NCBI GenBank assembly: GCA_019918135.1
Contig: WBZZ01001089.1
Coordinates: forward strand, 62,501-126,500
Source of the DNA: Paulinella micropora
Taxonomy: Eukaryota > Cercozoa > Imbricatea > Euglyphida > Paulinellidae
Direction of reading: 5' to 3'
Length of the DNA: 64,000 bases
The notes below the pieces were generated by a model. That model was not told where the DNA came from and did no database searches. It was given only the letters and a program-made list of their open reading frames with translations. Positions 52,920 to 62,778 of the stretch are shown here, piece by piece (positions within the stretch are counted from its first letter, which is position 1; each line of letters opens with the position of its first letter). The translations under genes were made by a program, and so were the position numbers.

Positions 52920-54548
52920 ATGCCACGGACGACAATGCCGGCCCGCTGGGCGCCCTGCCGGCGCCAAACGACGCGGAGGAAGAAGAGCCGATCGAGGAAA
53001 AGATCGACGAGTGCATCCAGAAACAAAAGGAGAAGAAGTCCAAGAAGAAGAAAAGGAAGGACGAGAAGGAAGAAGAACCGCTGGCGGAGGACCCGGAGCA
53101 GCTCTCGCGCAACGTGGAGTACTTCTACCCCAAGGACCCGACGGCCGGCCAGCTGTTTGTGCTGGTGGGCAAGAGCGAACGCGGAAAGACTCACTTTCTT
53201 CGCTGGTTATTATATTCGATGTGCCTCCGCAAGAAAGGATCGTTCCAGTTCGGGCTCGTGATAGTTCGCACCAAGGTACAATAATAATGCATAAAAGGAA
53301 ATACGCATGGTTGCTCGTGATTAGTTTAAACACTCCTATCGGTTCCACTGGGCTTCGGAGGAGCACGTGCGCGTGTACGAAGGCTTCAACAAGGACGTGC
53401 TGGTGCAGTACGTGGACAACTTGAAAAAACGCTATCAACAGCAGGGCTACCTCGAACCGAGCTTTTTGGTGTTCGATGACCTCGTCGGCGGAATACTTAA
53501 TACGCAAGGTACGCGTATAGGGCGTGACGCCATGTCATTTCTTTTCTGTTTTGTTTTCTTAGACGGCTGGATGAGCAACTTTATTGGAACTTAGAGGTGA
53601 TTTTACTGCAACACATTGCGTCGTATTAACTCTTTCGGTGATTTCTGTGCAGGCACTACAACATTTCGATCTTCGTGGTAAGCAGCACATTACCTGGCCG
53701 ACCGCCAGAACTTTCGGTGATTTATGTAGGTAGTCCAGTACCTGACTGGCCGTCAGAGCGTGTTCCCGATCATGCGCGAACAGACGTCTTATACGATCAT
53801 GTTCCTGAGCAAGAACCACAAGACGCTTTCTGCGTTATGGGAGAACTACGGGCAGATGATGGACAAGAAGTCCTTTTTTCGGCACCTGGCCCAGGCCACG
53901 GACCCCGAGCTCGTGGCCACCAAGCACGCGTGCGTGGTCTACAGCGAACGAGTGGACAAGCTCGAGCACAATTACATGGCGTGGCTCGCCCCAGCCGAGC
54001 TACCCGACGGGGAGGTCATGCTCAAGGGCCCCGACAAGCCCAAGGAGCCGAGCAAGGACGAGCTCACCAAGGAGCTGCGCTTGGCGCAGCTCGCGTGGCG
54101 CGCGCCGAGCTGGGTGCCCAAGAACCTGAACCTGTCGCGCGGAGACCACGCGGCCCTGCAGAAAATGATGCACTTCGCCGACGCGGCCAAGAGCCGCCTG
54201 CGCAAGGGCAAGAGCCTGGCCCAGAAGGACAAGCAACAGCTGCGGGAGATGGTGGCGTTTGGCCGGGACGCGGAGGCCGCCGCCGAGGCGCGCTGGCGCG
54301 AGCAACAGGTGCCGCCGCCGCGGCCGCCGAGGTACGGTTACGTCTACGCCAACGACCCGACTCACCGCATGTACCCGTACCGCACGCCCAGCATGGTGAG
54401 GCGCGTCGACCAGCGGCCGGCTCTCGGCCTGCCGCCGAGGCCGCCACCGCCCGTCCCAGGCCCTTCGGGCGCTTTCGTGACCCCGCTAGTGAGAAGGCCG
54501 GGCCGGCCGGCCCCGCCGGACCACCTGCGGCGCCGCCTCTCGATTTAA
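52920..54548 (+). pseudogene. A32-like genome packaging ATPase, five exons
   Basis: Exons about 52920-53275, 53325-53508, 53563-53596, 53653-53677 and 53739-54548. The first codons need one added base after the ATG to reach the main frame; with it the total is a multiple of three. After an acidic/Lys-rich lead, the Walker A GKSERGKT lies at about residue 83, Walker B FLVFDDL at about 165, then the HYNISIFV strand and the VFPIMREQTSYTIMF sensor-like segment that are typical of the FtsK-HerA packaging ATPases of large DNA viruses and polinton-like viruses. A TAG at 53592-53594 interrupts exon 3 where CAG would fit. The C-terminal 200 residues are Pro/Arg-rich. The enzyme pumps DNA into capsids. 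Confidence 0.75.
53276..53738 (+). other. Four short introns in ATPase gene
   Basis: Introns 53276-53324 (49 nt), 53509-53562 (54 nt), 53597-53652 (56 nt) and 53678-53738 (61 nt), all with GT and AG ends. They separate exons as short as 25 and 34 nt. The third and fourth share the segment CTTTCGGTGATTT near their 3' halves. Removing all four joins the conserved ATPase motifs in one frame. Confidence 0.7.
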
Positions 54549-54581
54549 TCTTATGACCCCCCTCTTTTTAGTAAAAGAGAG

Positions 54582-55064
54582 ATGCTAGACCGGTTACCGA
54601 GTGACCTGTTGACAGAAATCCTGGCCTGGCTCGGCCCGGGCGAACAGGCGCGCTCGGTGGCCTACCTTCGGCGCTACACGAACTGCTTCGTCCGCCCCAG
54701 ACCACGGAAGTGGCGCAAGGCAGCGGCTGAAGCGCGCACAGAGTTCGAGGGCCTGCGCCACCTGCTCAACATGCCTTTTCCCTTCAAGATCAAGAACATT
54801 AACATGCTGATGGCCCGAGTGGAAAAGAAAGCAGACAAGATCTGCTTCGAGTGCCTGTCACAGATTTACTCACAGAACCTGTGTGCCGAGCACTTTTGCG
54901 CCAAGCACTGCCATGAACTGGTGGGAGGTAGTCCAGCGAAACAAATGGGAACGCTTCTTGTGGCGGACCGGGACGTTCGAGACCGGCCTGCTCTTTCTGC
55001 CTCGTTTCAATGCAGGCCTTTATTATACAACACACAACTAATTTTAAAAAGCTTGTGTACGTAA
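54582..55064 (+). CDS. F-box protein 2, 160 aa, intact
   Basis: Begins MLDRLPSDLLTEILAWL, a clean F-box with the Leu-Pro start and hydrophobic spacing. The C-terminal half has a Cys/His cluster (ICFECL, LCAEHFCAKHCHE) that may bind zinc and recruit a target. Thirty-odd bases separate it from the ATPase gene on the same strand. A role as a viral SCF substrate adaptor follows from the domain. A splice donor (GGTAGT) near 54928 could give a longer alternative product. Confidence 0.7.
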   Translation: MLDRLPSDLLTEILAWLGPGEQARSVAYLRRYTNCFVRPRPRKWRKAAAEARTEFEGLRHLLNMPFPFKIKNINMLMARVEKKADKICFECLSQIYSQNLCAEHFCAKHCHELVGGSPAKQMGTLLVADRDVRDRPALSASFQCRPLLYNTQLILKSLCT

Positions 55065-55081
55065 CCTTCCGACAAATCGAC

Positions 55082-55630
55082 TCAACCTTCATCATGCTGT
55101 CCCTGATCTGCAAGTGGCTCTTCTTCGCTCCCGCAGAACTGGTATTCGGGCAGGGGCGACAACAGCGGTCCCCATGTCTCAATTTCGGGTACGACCGGAA
55201 TTGTAGTCTGTGCCTCGTTCGCAGCCGGGAGGAGGGTTTCTGTTGTGTCTGGTCCCACCTCAGCCAAAATTGTCGCAGCATCAACGACGCTTTGGCCATT
55301 GCGCGTGAGAGCGGGGATGACTTCTACAAGGGGCTGATCTCGCGGCCGGAGGACTGCCCCAGGGGCTGACCGTGTTTTGCGGCCAAAATCGTGCACCAGC
55401 GACCCGATGATCTCTGCCGCTACCTGCGGTCGCGCGACCCACGTCCCATCCTTGCGGCCTCCGCGGTTCTTGAAGACATGTCGTTGTACGCTCTCGAGCT
55501 TGTAGGGATGAAGCTGCAAGTGCCTTTTTACACGGGCCGCGCAGCGGTTGCGGTCCCACGTAGGGTATATCTGGTGCACGGCATCCACCAGCGAAATTTC
55601 TCCAAAGGGCGTGGTTCTGATGGTCGTCAT
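55082..55630 (-). CDS. Small DNA-binding-like protein, 182 aa
   Basis: I start at the ATG at 55630 (MTTIRTTPFGEISLVDAV). The first 75 residues resemble a short domain common in giant viruses and some eukaryotes, which starts with a T-x-x-G-x-x-S-hydrophobic-D pattern and ends with an aliphatic helix (AAEIIGSLV); related Bro/KilA-type proteins bind DNA. The rest is a low-complexity tail. The resemblance is weak. The gene overlaps nothing convincing on the other strand. Confidence 0.4.
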   Translation of the reverse strand: MTTIRTTPFGEISLVDAVHQIYPTWDRNRCAARVKRHLQLHPYKLESVQRHVFKNRGGRKDGTWVARPQVAAEIIGSLVHDFGRKTRSAPGAVLRPRDQPLVEVIPALTRNGQSVVDAATILAEVGPDTTETLLPAANEAQTTIPVVPEIETWGPLLSPLPEYQFCGSEEEPLADQGQHDEG

Positions 55631-55754
55631 AGTTTTGACTTCTTGCCTTGTCTCGGAGGCAAGTTCTGAGCTGGTAAAGCTAGGTAAAAAAGTAACCGAC
55701 GGCACGCGGAGAAACGGCTTTCTAGAAAATCTATTTACCCGGCCGGGACCACTC

Positions 55755-55764
55755 GATTTAAATC
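55755..55764. promoter_or_regulatory. GATTTAAATC palindrome, copy 1
   Basis: Perfect 10-bp palindrome overlapping the end of the recombinase gene and about 125 bp upstream of the minus-strand gene starting at 55630. Confidence 0.4.
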
Positions 55765-57961
55765 AGCTCAGCAAACATTGTGCTCAATTGTTCCGGCGGC
55801 ACCGACCTGTCCAGCAGGTCGCTGACCAGGCCGACGAACCGGGTGGCCGGGCAGGCCGGGAAAGTGTGCTGGTGCGGCCCGCGCCAGAACGCTGGGTCCC
55901 TCAGCCTGGCCAGGTTCTCCGCCTTGTGCAGGTTAAAAAAGGCGACAGCTCTCCTTTTCAGGGCCTCGTGCTTGGTCTCGTGCTCGGCCGCGGCCGGTGC
56001 CGGCGGTGGCGGCGGCGCGGGCCGCGGCAGGGCGCCCAGCGCCTCCCGGTACTGGGCCGCCAGCCTGCTCGACTGCAGCATCAGGTCCTGGATCAGTTTC
56101 TTGACGTTGACGTCGGTCACGGTGTCGAGCAGCGAGGTCTCGCGCCGCACAAGAAACACCTGCTGGTAAAAGAGCTGCGAGTTCAGGTCCTGATTAGCGT
56201 GCGCGAGCACTCGAGACAGAACAGCGGCCTGCTGACCAAGGAGCCTTCGCCGTACAGTGCGTAGGTCACTTCTCCATACAGCGCGCGGAGCAGGTGTTTG
56301 TTGCCCAAGGGCTTGTCTTTTTTGCCAGTAGAGTTAGAGTAGTGCTTCATGAGGTAGTCAAAGCATCGTTCCAACCCTGCCCCGTTCAGCACTGTCATAG
56401 CCTCGGCGTTGCCTAGCGCGGCCACGGCGCTTGTGCCGGCGGTCCGGTCCAGGACGCGCTTCGCCCAGGCGGAAACGGCGGCAGTCTTTTGCTTCTTCTT
56501 CTTGGGCGGTTGTTGCGGTGGCTGTTGCTACTGCGGCGGCAACAGGTCGGCGGTCGAAGTGTAGTCGGACGGCGGGCGGTCGGCCGGCCTGAGTTTCTGG
56601 CCGCCCGAGTTGAGTGCGCGTTACTCGAGGTGTCTGTCTATGAGCGCGCGCATGTGCCTAAAGATCTGCAGGATGCCGTTGGTGTCGGCGGTCAGCATGC
56701 CGATGGGCTTGGGCACGGCCGTCAGCACCCATTCGTCGCTGTCGTCTTCCGGCGGGTCGTAGGTCAGCCGGCCCTTCTTCGCTTGGCCGATCTGCGAGAC
56801 GTGGCGGCTGAGCGCGATGCTGGAGAAGACCCTTTCCTGTTGCTGCTTTTCGTCCAGCGCTTCCAAGCCAGAGAACTTGACTACTTCGACCCCTCGCATG
56901 CCCAGTGCGGCCATCAAGAAAACAGCCTCCAGCCCCCACACGGGCCTGTCCGGCACGGGCAGAAAGGGTGAGTCGGGGGCCTGGTGCACGCCCACGCTCT
57001 CCGCTAGCAGGGCCTGGTACAGCGAGTCGAGCCAAGCCAGCCAGGTCTCCTCGTGGATGGCGTGCTGGTGCTCCATCTTTTCGGTCCGGTTTTCTTTCGT
57101 TCTTTTCGCCGTGCCGGCGCTCATGTTCGGGTCGCTGAACAACCCGTTCTGCAGCACGAAGCGCGCGACCTCTTCCCCAAAGGTGGTCTGCAGGTTGCCC
57201 TTGGCGTCCTCGCCACCGAGCAGCCACTGCCGGAATTCAGTGTAGCTCTGGTGCCTAGTCTTGGCGCCGGGAGCTACCGCGTCCACCAGGTCATTGAGCA
57301 CTTTCGCGTAGCTAAGGACGTCGTCGGGGTAGCGCAAGAACATCCGACAGTGCGCGAGCAGGCAGTCGCGGAGCGGTTTCGTGTTGCCGTCGCAGCCTTC
57401 GACCGAGTTCTCGTGCGGGCCGTAGAGGGCCTGCCTGAACGTCAGCTCGCCACCCTCCCAGTCGTCGCCGGTGGGCAACCGGCGGAGGTCGTCGCTCACC
57501 CGAAAGGCCGCGCGCCCTCCTTCGTTCGACGTGAAAAAGGACCCAGAGCCCTGCAAGCCCATGTGGGTCTTTCGGAGGAAATCGCCCACCCGCATCTTGC
57601 TGTTCTTGGGAAAGATAAAGTAGTCGCCCCAGTGCTCCGTCCAAAACTTGATAATTCCCTCCAGCTCGGCCGAGCGCTCGAAACGCAACGCGTCCACGCC
57701 GAGCGCGGACAGGCGGACCCTGCCCAGCAGCGCCTGGTACTGCTTTGCCGAGAGCTTCACGAGCTTGTCGAGGCCCGCCACAAACGACGACCGGTACTTG
57801 CGCCAGACCACGGCGGTAAACTTGACGGACGGCAGTCCTCGGGGCAACTTGAAGGGCACTCCCGCCTTCTTGCCCCACGCGGCGAGCTCGCCGTGGCCCG
57901 GCGCCACTTTGACGTTCGGCTTCGCGATCTCTTTCCGCTCCGTGGCGTGCAGCTTGTCCAT
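55758..57961 (-). pseudogene. Protelomerase-like tyrosine recombinase, broken
   Basis: About 734 codons from the ATG at 57961. The catalytic series of tyrosine recombinases can be followed: Arg in LGMRGVEVVKF (about residue 356), Lys in IGQAKKGRL (about 392), His/Arg in NKHLLRALYGE (556 and 559), His in LAHANQ (about 587) and Tyr in QLFYQQV (about 598). The G-Q-A-K-K signature and long N-terminal region resemble telomere resolvases (TelN/TelK/ResT), which cut and rejoin DNA into closed hairpin ends. In-frame TAA at 56621-56623 and TAG at 56528-56530, and a frameshift at about 56240, break it. Family assignment is by motif only; another tyrosine recombinase is the main alternative. Confidence 0.5.
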
Positions 57962-58007
57962 CGTGTTTTCTGTTAATATGGCTACCCTCTTTTTTTTTAC
58001 TCAGTGA

Positions 58008-58907
58008 TTAAAACAGAGAGGATTTAAATCCACCATGCACAGCAGTCGCGCGACGCGCATTCTTCCGTTTTTTGCGGAGCGGCTTGGAGCCGAGAAGATG
58101 GCTCTCTCTCGGCCTGGCGTTGCCGTCGGGCGTGGTCAGCAGGTTGCCGGTGATTGGTAAAAAGGGAAAGTTCAGTGTCTGGCAGATGGCTGCCCAGATC
58201 GCCGTCTGCCTGTGCCTGCTTTCGCTCTGCAAGAGCGGCGGCACGCGCGCGGCGAGCGCGGGCTGTTGCATGAGTTCTAGCAGCGCTCTGAGGAGTGAAG
58301 AATAATTGATAAAACAGACGCGAGACCAGCCATAACGAACCTTGAGCAGCGCCCTCATTGTCGGCCACGCCCCGTCCACCCGGTGGAATAACCTCTCGAG
58401 GCCTTGGAGCACTTCGCGAGTGGGCTCGGCCCCGCGCGTCAGCCTGTCCTTCGAGCCGCCGAGCAGTTACGCAAGACAGCCGGCTCGGTCCAGAGAAAGT
58501 GGGCCGAGACGACTCTTTTTGAACAGATAGATCAACTTCAACGGGGTAATCTCCGTGCCATTCACCCTCCACTTGTGGCAGAGGTCTCTCGCCAGCTGTA
58601 GCAAGGCCTGGCTGACTAGCGGCTTCTGATGAATCCCTCTCAACCCAAGTACCTGCCTCGTAATCTCGCGAAACCTCGAAAGACGGGTATAACCTTGCGG
58701 GCGCCTCGGCTGCTCCGTCATTTCGCCCTTGTCCCCTCGCATCCGGCCATTCACTAGGAACTGGCCCGCCCCGTACAATGAGTGCTCTCTGCCCACCAGA
58801 CCACATCTCTCGCAAAAGGTCCCGCTCGTTTCTTGGTTGAAAACGAATTCGTGGTCGCACATCCACTGCACTTGTGTGCCCGCCGAGGGGGGGAAATGAA
58901 TCTTCAA
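58008..58907 (-). pseudogene. VLTF3-like late transcription factor, one in-frame TAA
   Basis: About 299 codons. An N-terminal zinc ribbon (MCDHEF, then FCERCGLVG) is followed by a TRLSRFREI helix, and the C-terminal core has the signature of poxvirus-type VLTF3: FINYSSLLRALLEL, then VPPLLQSESRHR, then AIWAAICQTLNFPFLP. The frame is the same from 58907 to the end, broken only by TAA at 58467-58469, where CAA (Gln) fits. No ATG is seen at the 5' end, so the first codons are uncertain or shifted. VLTF3 is a hallmark of nucleocytoplasmic large DNA viruses and drives late gene transcription. The match to the core is strong. Confidence 0.75.
58021..58030. promoter_or_regulatory. GATTTAAATC palindrome, copy 2
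   Basis: Inside the last codons of VLTF3 and about 60 bp upstream of the recombinase ATG at 57961, so it could promote that gene. Confidence 0.4.
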
Positions 58908-58916
58908 CAGCGGCCT

Positions 58917-58926
58917 GATTTAAATC
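58917..58926. promoter_or_regulatory. GATTTAAATC palindrome, copy 3
   Basis: In the short gap between the divergent VLTF3 and VLTF2-like genes. A partial copy (TTTAAATC) is at 60475-60482, upstream of the PCNA and 60537 genes. Confidence 0.45.
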
Positions 58927-58932
58927 AGGGCA

Positions 58933-59454
58933 GTGCAATTCGTTTCCTGGCTTCCCTCCGTCCTCTCTGTGACAAATGCAAGAAAAACGGAAGGCACTGA
59001 GATACACCGCAAGAGGCTCTGCTTGCACTGCGGCCACTCGAGTGCGCGCGAGGACGGGAGATGGTTCGAGTTGCCCGTGGCGTACGCACCCGTCAAGGGC
59101 TACCTGTACGTCTTCGGGCTCTTTTGTACGCCGGCCTGTGCGTGGGCCTTTGTCAGCTACGGCGTGCCGGAAACTCTGCGCTCACAGGCCGGAGACTTGC
59201 TACACTCCTTTCTGCGACTGAATCTCAGGCAGCAACTGATAAGGCCGGCACCGCCTAGGTGGGAGTTGCTCGAGTACGGGGGCAGCATGACTATTTCGGA
59301 ATTCAGGCAGGTAGGAGGGGTCCGGGACTGGGCGCTACCTCTAGCCAAGAGACAGCCAACACAGAAACACTTTATTGGGCCTAACCAAAGCAAAGCCTAC
59401 GTCGTCAAGCGCCTTTCACGGCTTCCGGGACTGCGTCTAATTTCTGCTTCTTGA
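58933..59454 (+). pseudogene. VLTF2-like zinc-finger protein
   Basis: The domain begins with CLHCGHSS, continues FELPVAYAP and YLYVFGLFCTPACAWAF: a CxxC, a spacer, then F-C-x3-C, the FCS/MYM-like layout of the viral late transcription factor 2 family. The rest is helical with a basic C-terminus. No ATG lies in this frame; an ATG at 58976 in a neighbouring frame suggests a one-base break near 59000. It is divergent from VLTF3 across a short gap holding the GATTTAAATC palindrome, as expected for co-regulated late-transcription genes. Confidence 0.5.
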
Positions 59455-60374
59455 CGCGCGTGGACGAAGCCTGTTTGGCACGCACCCGCTCTCCTGCCGC
59501 TCGAGCGGCTCGGGCGGCTCGACCGTGGGTTGCTCTTCTTCTTCGGCAGCGGCGCTCGACGAGACGATGGCAAATTTTAGGTAGCTCGCGCCGCGGCTAA
59601 ACACCAGCACGAGCGGCCCGTCCTTGTTGAGCCCGAGCATCACACGCCCCTTCTTGCGTTCCTGGAACGACGCAGCCTTTAAGAGTTTCTTGACCATGTC
59701 CAGCGAATAGAAGAGCCCGTCTCCTGCCTGACCATTCGGGTCGGCGCGCATCTTGGGCCGCTCGACTTCGGTGTGCGAAACGACCCCAGACAGATAAGTG
59801 CTGCTCTTGCGCTGTTCCGAGACGTCGAGCAGACAGGACTCGGTAACCAGCCGGTCGCCGGCGTCGTAGAAGCGCGCGTGTGAGTTGGTCTTGTGGTGGT
59901 GCCTGGCCACCGCACACAGCGCGGTCGAGCTCACGTCGGCTAGCTGGTCGCGATGGCGTTACCGTCCATCGCGACCATGTCCGCCGACACGCGCAGGTTG
60001 GACAGGGCACTGCTGTGTTCAAAGCTGCGACTTTCGTTGAACATCTTGAGGTTCAACTGGTTGTCGTTGTCCAGCGAGAGCTCCAGGGTCATCTCGGGTC
60101 TGTATTGCGTGAGTCAGTTTGCGACTTCTTTGAGGTCGATGCAAAACACAGCGCGCACCTTGCCAGAGCCAAACTGGACATAGTCGCCTTCGGTCCCTTC
60201 GGCAGAAAAGGGCACAGACAGCTCGGCGCTCACGCCGTCGGCGACGCCGACGAGCTCAAGGCCGGACGGCGAGGCATCGATTCTTGCCTCGAGCAGGACC
60301 GGTGCCAGACACTCGATCGCCCGGCGGAACGAAGGCCCGCCGCTCTTGGTGCGCCAGAGAAAGACTAGGTACAT
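59437..60374 (-). pseudogene. PCNA-like sliding clamp, one stop and one frameshift
   Basis: Starts MYLVFLWRTK at the ATG at 60374. The N-terminal domain shows the PCNA pattern (FRRAIECLAPVLLEARID followed by SGLELVGV). A TGA at 60114-60116 interrupts it where CGA fits; the same frame goes on with MTLELSLDNDNQLNLKM. A shift at about 59950 leads into the C-terminal domain, which ends GPLVLVFSRGASYLKFAIV followed by an acidic tail, as in PCNA. Ring clamps hold DNA polymerase on DNA. Overlaps the end of the VLTF2-like gene by 18 bases. Confidence 0.7.
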
Positions 60375-60536
60375 TGACGGAGTTTGGGAAAATGAGGGCG
60401 CAGAGGTAAAAAGAGGACCAGCCCCTTTGCAACCCATTTCCTTTTTTGGGTCCTCCTGATTTGAATTGAGCCACTTTAAATCAGGCGAGTGGGGGAAGCA
60501 GCCGCTGCCAGTGAGACCCGCACAGAAAAGTCAAAT

Positions 60537-60620
60537 GTCTGTTCAACTAATCAAGGGCACGGGCGCGAACGGCGGCAAGCAGCTGGCGGTCAAGTTCAAC
60601 CCTGCCGAGGACCTCATGCA
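60537..60620 (+). pseudogene. Start of a viral gene cut by repeat insertion
   Basis: From ATG at 60537 a clean N-terminus (MSVQLIKGTGANGGK) with GC-rich codons runs 28 residues and then passes abruptly into (ATGT)-like host sequence at about 60617. The rest is not found next to the other end of the insertion. Confidence 0.55.
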
Positions 60621-61092
60621 TATACATATACATACATGCACGTATACCTTGTGACTTGGGTACTCTTTGTGCCAGGTCACATAGAGTACAAAGTTTTTCT
60701 GCATGGTGGTCAGCCTCTTGCCTTGTTTGAGTTTGCAAGAGTATTCTAACACTTGCTCCTGATGCTTCGAGGATATCCTGAATAACCCAAACTCGTTACA
60801 AAAAACAAAAAAACAAAAAAAAACATCAATTTCACACATAAGATATTACACATATGTAATATTAATGCGGTCTATGCACTCATCCATGCCATAATTAATA
60901 ACTGGAAGCTTGTTGAGGCACAATTCAGCGTGGGCGATGCACGCGGCAATTTGCGGAATCATACGCCGTGAATCTATGCATACATGCACAAACCGGTACC
61001 TGTGCAAGACACCGAGGATAATGCTGTGTTCCCAATACCGATACCGTAGGTAATATACAATCTTCCCTTCTGGAATGTGGCGATAGTTGGAC
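60608..61092 (-). repeat. Inverted, truncated copy of 4702-5157 host gene
   Basis: Reverse complement of the spliced gene: includes its second intron, the exon pieces and the start of the (ATGT)n intron. It stops at the sequence for SNYRHIPEGK, exactly where repeat R begins. Similarity is high, with few changes. Confidence 0.9.
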
Positions 61093-61917
61093 ATTTTTAA
61101 AAAATAATACAAAATCTACGATAGGCCTGATCATATGTATTTCCTTTTTGTCCCAATCAGGACCGGTCGGGTTAGTGTTTGGTACTGTCATATTGGCATT
61201 AGACGTGAATATTCACGATCAGCCAAATTATACATGTTTTGCGGTGTAACTGCATTTTTGTGGTCGTTGGTTGCACCAGGTGGCACCGTGTGATAGGGCG
61301 AAAAGGCAGTAGTCGCGGCAATTTCGGCAAAATGCAGAAATGTTACTGGGTGCTGCCCCTTTCGGCCATATCACACCGGTGGCATCATTCACCACTCTTT
61401 TCAGGCCATAGTTTGAGACATCTGCCACGGGTCTGGCCCCTGCCGCCTGGTGGGGAGGGGGTTTTTTTGCCACTTCCTGAAAAGTTGTGGATAAACTTCC
61501 CGACTTCACGTCTCATAGCCACATTTTGTGTTGGGAATTCAAGGTCAGCCTAAATACGTGTGTTTTGCGGTGTAACTATATTTTTGCGGTCACCGGTGCC
61601 ACCGGTGAAAAAGGCAATAGTTAGGATGATTGCGGCAGTGCAGAAATACCACTGGGTGATGCATTTTTCGGCCGTATCACGCAGGGTGGCACCGGGTGGC
61701 ATGGTTATGTGAAAAATACCTGATTTTTCTGGTGATATGATTCTGGATTTTTTTGGCGACCGAACTTTGCGGCCTTCTCCTGCAGCAGCCCGTGGTCTGT
61801 TTTGGCTGGGACAAGTGGCGTTCGACGCGCCAGGTCGAAATCTACCGGAATCTGCCATAAAAATTTTCTGGTAGGCGGTGCCACCGGACCCCACTCACAA
61901 GTGAAAATCCCCTTATT
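61093..61917 (+). repeat. Dispersed repeat R, right copy
   Basis: Same orientation and nearly the same length as 5905-6745. Ends at CCCCTTATTTGTGCAG, after which viral sequence resumes. Confidence 0.9.
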
Positions 61918-62600
61918 TGTGCAGTGTACGGTGCAAGAACGACCAGAAGTTTAGTCGCAAAAGGTTTTGATCGGCCTTGTTGTAAAACTCTCGAAAAGAA
62001 CCTAATTCCAAGTCCATGGACTCTCCAGCTGAGGAGGGCCCCTTGATGAACTTCATGATGATCCAGTTATTTTTGGTTGAACTCTGGGATCCCACCGTCA
62101 GGCAGCAGTAGACTGTGGGGGCCAGCCCTTGCTGCGCTAACCAATGCTGTAACTGCATGGTCTACCACCTTCAACTCATACGAGGCAGTTTCACCGGGCC
62201 AGGCAGCTCTCCTGTTACTGACACGTTTGAAGAGCAGCTCTTGTTTGAAAACCCTTATGTTACCTTTAGTGCCTAGTGGTTTTGATTTGTTTTCGAATTT
62301 TTCTGCTTCCAGCACCCAGCGCGGGACACACTGTGGAAATGCCTGCACGAACGAGCGTTCTATGGCGTCCGTCATGTCCTCCGTCTTCACCGCAGCAGCC
62401 AGGCTGCTAAGCTTGCCCTTAGTGGTGGAGGCTTGTAGGTTCGGGTCAAAGAGCTGCCAGCGCAAGACACTGCGGCAATCCATGTTGCTCTGCTTCTCTT
62501 TGCCGCACTGGCTGCATTGCACAGTGTCAAGCCATGAGTAAAACTGGACTACAAGCGCTAACAGTCTTTTGAAAGCTAAGGAAAAGAACAGGTTTCAAAT
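61918..62600 (-). pseudogene. Zinc-finger family Z, member 2, 3'-truncated
   Basis: Read on the minus strand from a TTTTCCTTAG acceptor-like site at about 62580. An aliphatic helix ends WLDTVQ, then CSQCGKEK and VLRWQLFDPNLQ; further on come SLAAAVKTEDMTD and CVPRWVLEAEKF. The plus-strand gene at 63790 shares SLAAAVKTEDMTD exactly. A frameshift at about 62130 precedes a last piece that is cut by repeat R at 61918. Function unknown; one zinc finger is likely. Confidence 0.5.
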
Positions 62601-62778
62601 GGCATGGCCCGCATGTTCCTATATTAAAATATTGCAAAAAACGAAACATCTTGGTTTCAAAGTCTATGAGGTACATTTTCGAGTTTAGGAACTGATCGGT
62701 AACGTCGATGTTTGTGTTTTGAACACTGGATGATCTCTTCATCTGACAGGAATCTTCAAGTGTACCGGTAGTAGCTTG

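Noticed and set aside
57053..57976. 307-aa plus-strand frame opposite the recombinase
   Set aside because: Antisense shadow; the minus strand carries the catalytic motifs.
58024..59037. 337-aa minus-strand frame overlapping VLTF3
   Set aside because: Alternative frame of the same strand; the VLTF3 zinc ribbon and core lie in the other frame.
15248..60116. Alternative genetic code with reassigned stop codons
   Set aside because: All three stops would need reassignment, other genes end normally with the same codons, and frameshifts point to decay.
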